Assembly (NCBI GenBank): GCA_934402125.1
Contig: CAKRTY010000043.1
Coordinates: 1-9,059 of the forward strand
DNA from: an uncultured Anaerosacchariphilus sp.
GTDB taxonomy: Bacteria; Bacillota; Clostridia; Lachnospirales; Lachnospiraceae
Length of the DNA stretch: 9,059 nucleotides
Direction: 5' to 3'
Shown in pieces: positions 6,449-9,059 of the stretch. The position numbers were made by a program, and so were the translations under genes. How positions within the stretch are numbered: the stretch's first letter is position 1; every line of letters begins with the position of its first letter. Under the pieces are notes generated by a model that saw only the letters and a list, made by a program, of their open reading frames with translations, made no database searches and was not told the origin of the DNA.

Positions 6449-6712
6449 TCAGCAGCCGCAGCCGTTTCCACAGCTATTGCCACAGCCACAGCCGCCGAAG
6501 GAGCCGCCTCCCCAGCCGCCGCAGCAGACGAGCAGCAGAATCAGCCACAGACAGCTGTTGTCATTGCCGCAGCCATTCCCGCCGAAGCCGCCGTTGCCGT
6601 TTCCACAGCAGGAGGTCAGAAGCAGGATCCAGATCAGGGCGCTGCAGCAGCTGTTGTTACCGGTGTCACAACTGCATCCGCATCCGCAGTTTGTAGCAGC
6701 TAAATCACTCAT
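6449..6712 (-). CDS. Gly/Cys-rich small protein (chorion class high-cysteine HCB protein 13-like)
   Basis: An 87-residue protein with 17 Cys and 23 Gly, beginning MSDLAATNCGCGC. It resembles small proteins in Clostridia databases labelled 'chorion class high-cysteine HCB protein 13', a name taken from insect eggshell proteins by composition; function is unknown. Two short hydrophobic stretches (about 26-32 and 55-62) each follow an Asn-Ser-Cys and precede a Cys-Cys-Gly, so the protein appears to hold a duplicated unit, with Gly/Asn/Cys-rich spacers and a Cys-rich tail. The hydrophobic stretches are too short for ordinary membrane spans. Dense Cys could bind metal or form disulfide cross-links in a surface or spore layer; both are guesses. 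The start has GGAGG at 6720-6724, 7 nt away. A strong hairpin follows the stop. The composition makes + strand shadow frames in this region look repetitive. Confidence 0.85.
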   Translation of the reverse strand: MSDLAATNCGCGCSCDTGNNSCCSALIWILLLTSCCGNGNGGFGGNGCGNDNSCLWLILLLVCCGGWGGGSFGGCGCGNSCGNGCGC

Positions 6713-6898
6713 AAGAAATCCTCCAGAGAAATGAATTATTTTATATTGCCATAGTATGTAGGGAGAAAAGAAGTGTGAAGAAAGATCACGAAAAATTTAC
6801 AGGGATATTGCTTGTAACATTTGCGGTTTTATGAGAAAATAGGCAGGTAGGGCAAAAAAGCCTTACAAAATCGGATACAGAAGAAAGGAAGGGTACTT

Positions 6899-7687
6899 AT
6901 GCCTGCAACCTATGCACATTATAAATTCGGAAAGAAAGTTTATCGGGCGCTTCCCAGTGAGCTGCGCAAGATTATAAAGGAGAACGGAGCCGCTTATATG
7001 CTGGGACTTCATGGACCGGATCTCCTGTTTTACTATCGGCCTTATTTCAAAAACCGTATCAACCAGAGGGGAGTAGAAATGCATAAAGAGACAGCCTACT
7101 CATTTTTTGAGAAAGCCAGACGGCAGTACCGAAAGCGGCCCAATTATGTATTGCTGTCTTATCTCTGCGGCTTTATGTGCCATTATATGCTGGACAGCGA
7201 ATGCCATCCCTATATCGGACGTTATATGGAAGAGCGGGGACTGGGACATCTGGAAATTGAGACGGATTTTGACCGGGAGCTGATGATTGAGGACGGAAAG
7301 GATCCGGTGAGAAACGACTGCACCCGGCATCTGGTGCGGGATCTGGACACCGAGGAGGCGATTGCGTCTGTCCTGGACGGCGTGACGGCGGATCAGGTGG
7401 ATCGCTGTATTCTGGGCTTCCGGAAGACCATCCGGCTGTTTCAGTGCCCATCCAGGGTGAAGGCAAGATTCCTGAAGGGCTTTTTCACGCTGATTGGACA
7501 GAAAAAGAATCTGGGCGGTCTGGTGATGGACGGACAGGTCAATCTGGAATGTGTCGAAAGCGGTATGACGCTGGAGCGCCGTCTGAACCAGGCAGTGGAG
7601 CCTACGGCAGAGGAAATTCAGAAATACGTCCGTGTCATCGGCACGCACGCGGAGCTCAGCGAGCGTCTGAACCGGGATTTTGAATAA
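6899..7687 (+). CDS. Zinc-dependent phospholipase C-like protein
   Basis: A 262-residue protein that fits the zinc-dependent phospholipase C family (Zn_dep_PLPC, as in the bacterial alpha-toxin/PC-PLC fold), in a version common in Clostridia and annotated only at family level. Candidate metal ligands are His7, His38 and Asp41 (GLHGPD), His62, His95 and Asp99 with His103 in the run CHYMLDSECH, and His117 followed by Glu121. This His/Asp spacing is typical of the all-helical metal-binding core. There is no signal peptide, so unlike the secreted toxins it is probably cytoplasmic, and its substrate is unknown. The C-terminal half is helical and less diagnostic. AGGAAGGG at 6886-6893 precedes the ATG. 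It is followed after 23 bp by a permease gene, probably in the same operon. Confidence 0.88.
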   Translation: MPATYAHYKFGKKVYRALPSELRKIIKENGAAYMLGLHGPDLLFYYRPYFKNRINQRGVEMHKETAYSFFEKARRQYRKRPNYVLLSYLCGFMCHYMLDSECHPYIGRYMEERGLGHLEIETDFDRELMIEDGKDPVRNDCTRHLVRDLDTEEAIASVLDGVTADQVDRCILGFRKTIRLFQCPSRVKARFLKGFFTLIGQKKNLGGLVMDGQVNLECVESGMTLERRLNQAVEPTAEEIQKYVRVIGTHAELSERLNRDFE

Positions 7688-7710
7688 AGCGGACAGCGGG
7701 GGAGAATCAC

Positions 7711-8946
7711 ATGAATAAGACAACCAAACTGGAACGGCGCTGGATTTTGTACGATGTGGGCAATTCCGCCTTTGTACTTCTGGCCTCTACGATTATACCG
7801 ATCTACTATAAAAATATTGCCCAGAGCAGCGGAATTTCCGCGGCGGATTCCACCGCCTATTTCAGCTATGCCACTTCGCTGGTAACGATTATTGTGGCGA
7901 TTCTGGGCCCGATTCTGGGAAGCTTTGCGGACACGAAGGGCTTTAAGAAGCCGGTATTTACCTTTTTTATGATGATGGGCGTGCTGGGCTGCGCCGGGTT
8001 AGCAGTTCCGAAAACCTGGCTTGCTTTTCTGACGGTTTATGTAATTGCCAAAGTGGGACTCAATGCCAGTCTGGTCTTTTATGACGCCATGCTGGGAGAC
8101 GTTACCACCGACGAACGGATGGACGAGGTATCCGCCCGGGGCTATGCCTGGGGCTATATCGGAAGCTGTATTCCCTTTGTATTCAGTCTGATCTTTGTAT
8201 TGCAGTCGGATGCATTCGGAATCTCCGGGAATCTGGCCATGGCGCTGGCGTTTTTGGTCAACGCAGCCTGGTGGCTCCTGGTGACGCTGCCGCTTTTGAA
8301 AAGCTATCAGCAGCTTCACTATGTGGAGCGGACGGCGCATCCGGTACGGGACAGCTTCCGGCGTCTGGGCCAGAGCTTCCGGGAGATCCGGAAGACGCCG
8401 CAGATCTGGTATTTTCTGCTGGCCTTCTTCTGCTATATCGACGGCGTCTATACGATTATTGATATGGCGACTTCCTACGGAAAGGACGTGGGAATCAGCG
8501 ATACGAATCTTCTGCTGGCGCTGCTTCTGACCCAGGTGGTGGCGTTCCCCTGCTCCATTTTGTTTGGCCAGCTTTCCCGGAAGATTCGCAATACCACACT
8601 GATTCAGGCTTCTATTATCGGATATTTTGGCGTGGTTCTGTTTGCCCTGGAGCTGGATAAGGCCTGGGAATTCTGGTTTCTGGCCGTGTGGGTGGCCGTG
8701 TTCCAGGGGGCGATCCAGTCCCTGTCCCGTTCCTATTTTGCGCGGATTATTCCCAAGGAAAAGGCAACGGAGTTTTTCGGATTTTTCGATATCTTTGGTA
8801 AGGGAGCGGCCTTTGTGGGCACGATGCTGATGGGAATTTCCACACAGCTGTTCAACACCTCCCGGGCGGGGGTAGCCATGCTTGCGCTTATGTTTGCGGC
8901 AGGCTTTGTGCTGTTTCGAATGGCAGTCCGGTGTGAAGCTGCATAA
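7711..8946 (+). CDS. UMF1-family MFS permease (Atg22-like)
   Basis: A 411-residue membrane protein with about 12 hydrophobic segments. It starts with YDVGNSAF (14-21), matching the 'YDWANSAY' opening of the UMF1/Atg22-like major facilitators. The MFS loop 2-3 motif is present as GPILGSFADTKGFKKP (66-81). Further family marks are FYDAMLGD (123-130) and SARGYAWGYIGS (141-152). Yeast Atg22 exports amino acids from the vacuole; bacterial members have no settled substrate. GGAG at 7701-7704 lies 6 nt before the ATG. The gene sits 23 bp after the phospholipase-like gene and 30 bp before a probable S8 peptidase, so co-transcription is likely. The stop is TAA at 8944-8946. Confidence 0.92.
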   Translation: MNKTTKLERRWILYDVGNSAFVLLASTIIPIYYKNIAQSSGISAADSTAYFSYATSLVTIIVAILGPILGSFADTKGFKKPVFTFFMMMGVLGCAGLAVPKTWLAFLTVYVIAKVGLNASLVFYDAMLGDVTTDERMDEVSARGYAWGYIGSCIPFVFSLIFVLQSDAFGISGNLAMALAFLVNAAWWLLVTLPLLKSYQQLHYVERTAHPVRDSFRRLGQSFREIRKTPQIWYFLLAFFCYIDGVYTIIDMATSYGKDVGISDTNLLLALLLTQVVAFPCSILFGQLSRKIRNTTLIQASIIGYFGVVLFALELDKAWEFWFLAVWVAVFQGAIQSLSRSYFARIIPKEKATEFFGFFDIFGKGAAFVGTMLMGISTQLFNTSRAGVAMLALMFAAGFVLFRMAVRCEAA

Positions 8947-8976
8947 AATAAGAGAAAAGCAGGGAGTCTTTTCCTT

Positions 8977-9059
8977 ATGGATCGTGTGAGAAGACTGCTC
9001 GAAGCCAGAAAAGCCTATCAATCCGGCCTGTATGGACAGGGGATTGGCGTGGCTGTGGT
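8977..9059 (+). CDS. Probable S8 (subtilisin-like) peptidase, 5' end only
   Basis: The first 27 codons are present before the window edge: MDRVRRLLEA, then RKAYQSGLYG and QGIGVAV. The ending GQGIGVAV matches the strand that leads into the catalytic Asp of subtilases (commonly GxGIxVAVLDTG), so the Asp would fall two or three codons beyond the window. There is no signal peptide and only a short N-terminal lead, as in intracellular or propeptide-less S8 peptidases of Clostridia. AGGGAG at 8961-8966 lies 10 nt upstream. It is probably the third gene of the phospholipase/permease operon. Identity rests on a short motif only. Confidence 0.65.
   Translation, partial: MDRVRRLLEARKAYQSGLYGQGIGVAV

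Noticed and set aside
6258..6734. Plus-strand Gln/Pro-rich and Ser/Arg-rich open frames over the Gly/Cys gene
   Set aside because: They are low-complexity reflections of the repetitive Gly/Cys codons on the other strand; the minus frame has the ribosome binding site and terminator.
6790..6840. Sigma-A promoter for the phospholipase-like gene (TTGCTT-16-TATGAG)
   Set aside because: Only about 3 of 6 and 4 of 6 matches; the operon surely has a promoter in 6713-6898 but I cannot place it with confidence.
7999..9021. A 340-codon minus-strand open frame opposite the UMF1 permease
   Set aside because: Antisense shadow of a clear membrane transporter; composition is His/Gln/Arg-rich with no domain sense.

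Overview
The window most likely comes from a Clostridia chromosome, probably a Lachnospiraceae member. This is inferred from the protein families, the GGAGG-type ribosome binding sites, the mid-GC composition with many CGG/GCG codons, and a small Gly/Cys-rich protein of a type I associate with that group. No phage, insertion sequence, CRISPR array, rRNA or tRNA gene is visible. Most of the window looks like ordinary chromosome.

Left block (1-5996, + strand): the 3' end of one ABC exporter half-subunit overlaps the start of a second, complete half-subunit. Together they read as a heterodimeric exporter with one degenerate and one canonical ATP site. A near-consensus extended -10 promoter then drives leuS (leucyl-tRNA synthetase). 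leuS shares one base (TAATG) with a CLC-family anion transporter whose selectivity motifs look like the fluoride-type subgroup. The first codons of the CLC gene contain two strong, back-to-back RNA hairpins (4652-4679 and 4684-4715), the least explained structure in the window. A bidirectional intrinsic terminator ends this block.

Middle block (6003-6712, - strand): two small genes on the opposite strand. One is a 107-residue Met-rich helical protein of unknown function. The other is an 87-residue Gly/Cys-rich protein (17 Cys, 23 Gly) with an internally duplicated hydrophobic module. An 18-bp perfect hairpin between them looks like the terminator of the Gly/Cys gene.

Right block (6899-9059, + strand): a cytoplasmic zinc-dependent phospholipase C-like protein, a UMF1/Atg22-like major facilitator permease, and the first 27 codons of a probable S8 (subtilisin-like) peptidase cut by the window edge. 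Short gaps (23 and 30 bp) suggest one operon.

Functionally the window combines export (ABC pair), tRNA charging (LeuRS), anion or fluoride resistance (CLC) and a putative hydrolase/permease/protease operon. I see no convincing new multi-gene system. The best candidates for follow-up are the tandem hairpins at the leuS-clc junction and the Gly/Cys-rich protein.
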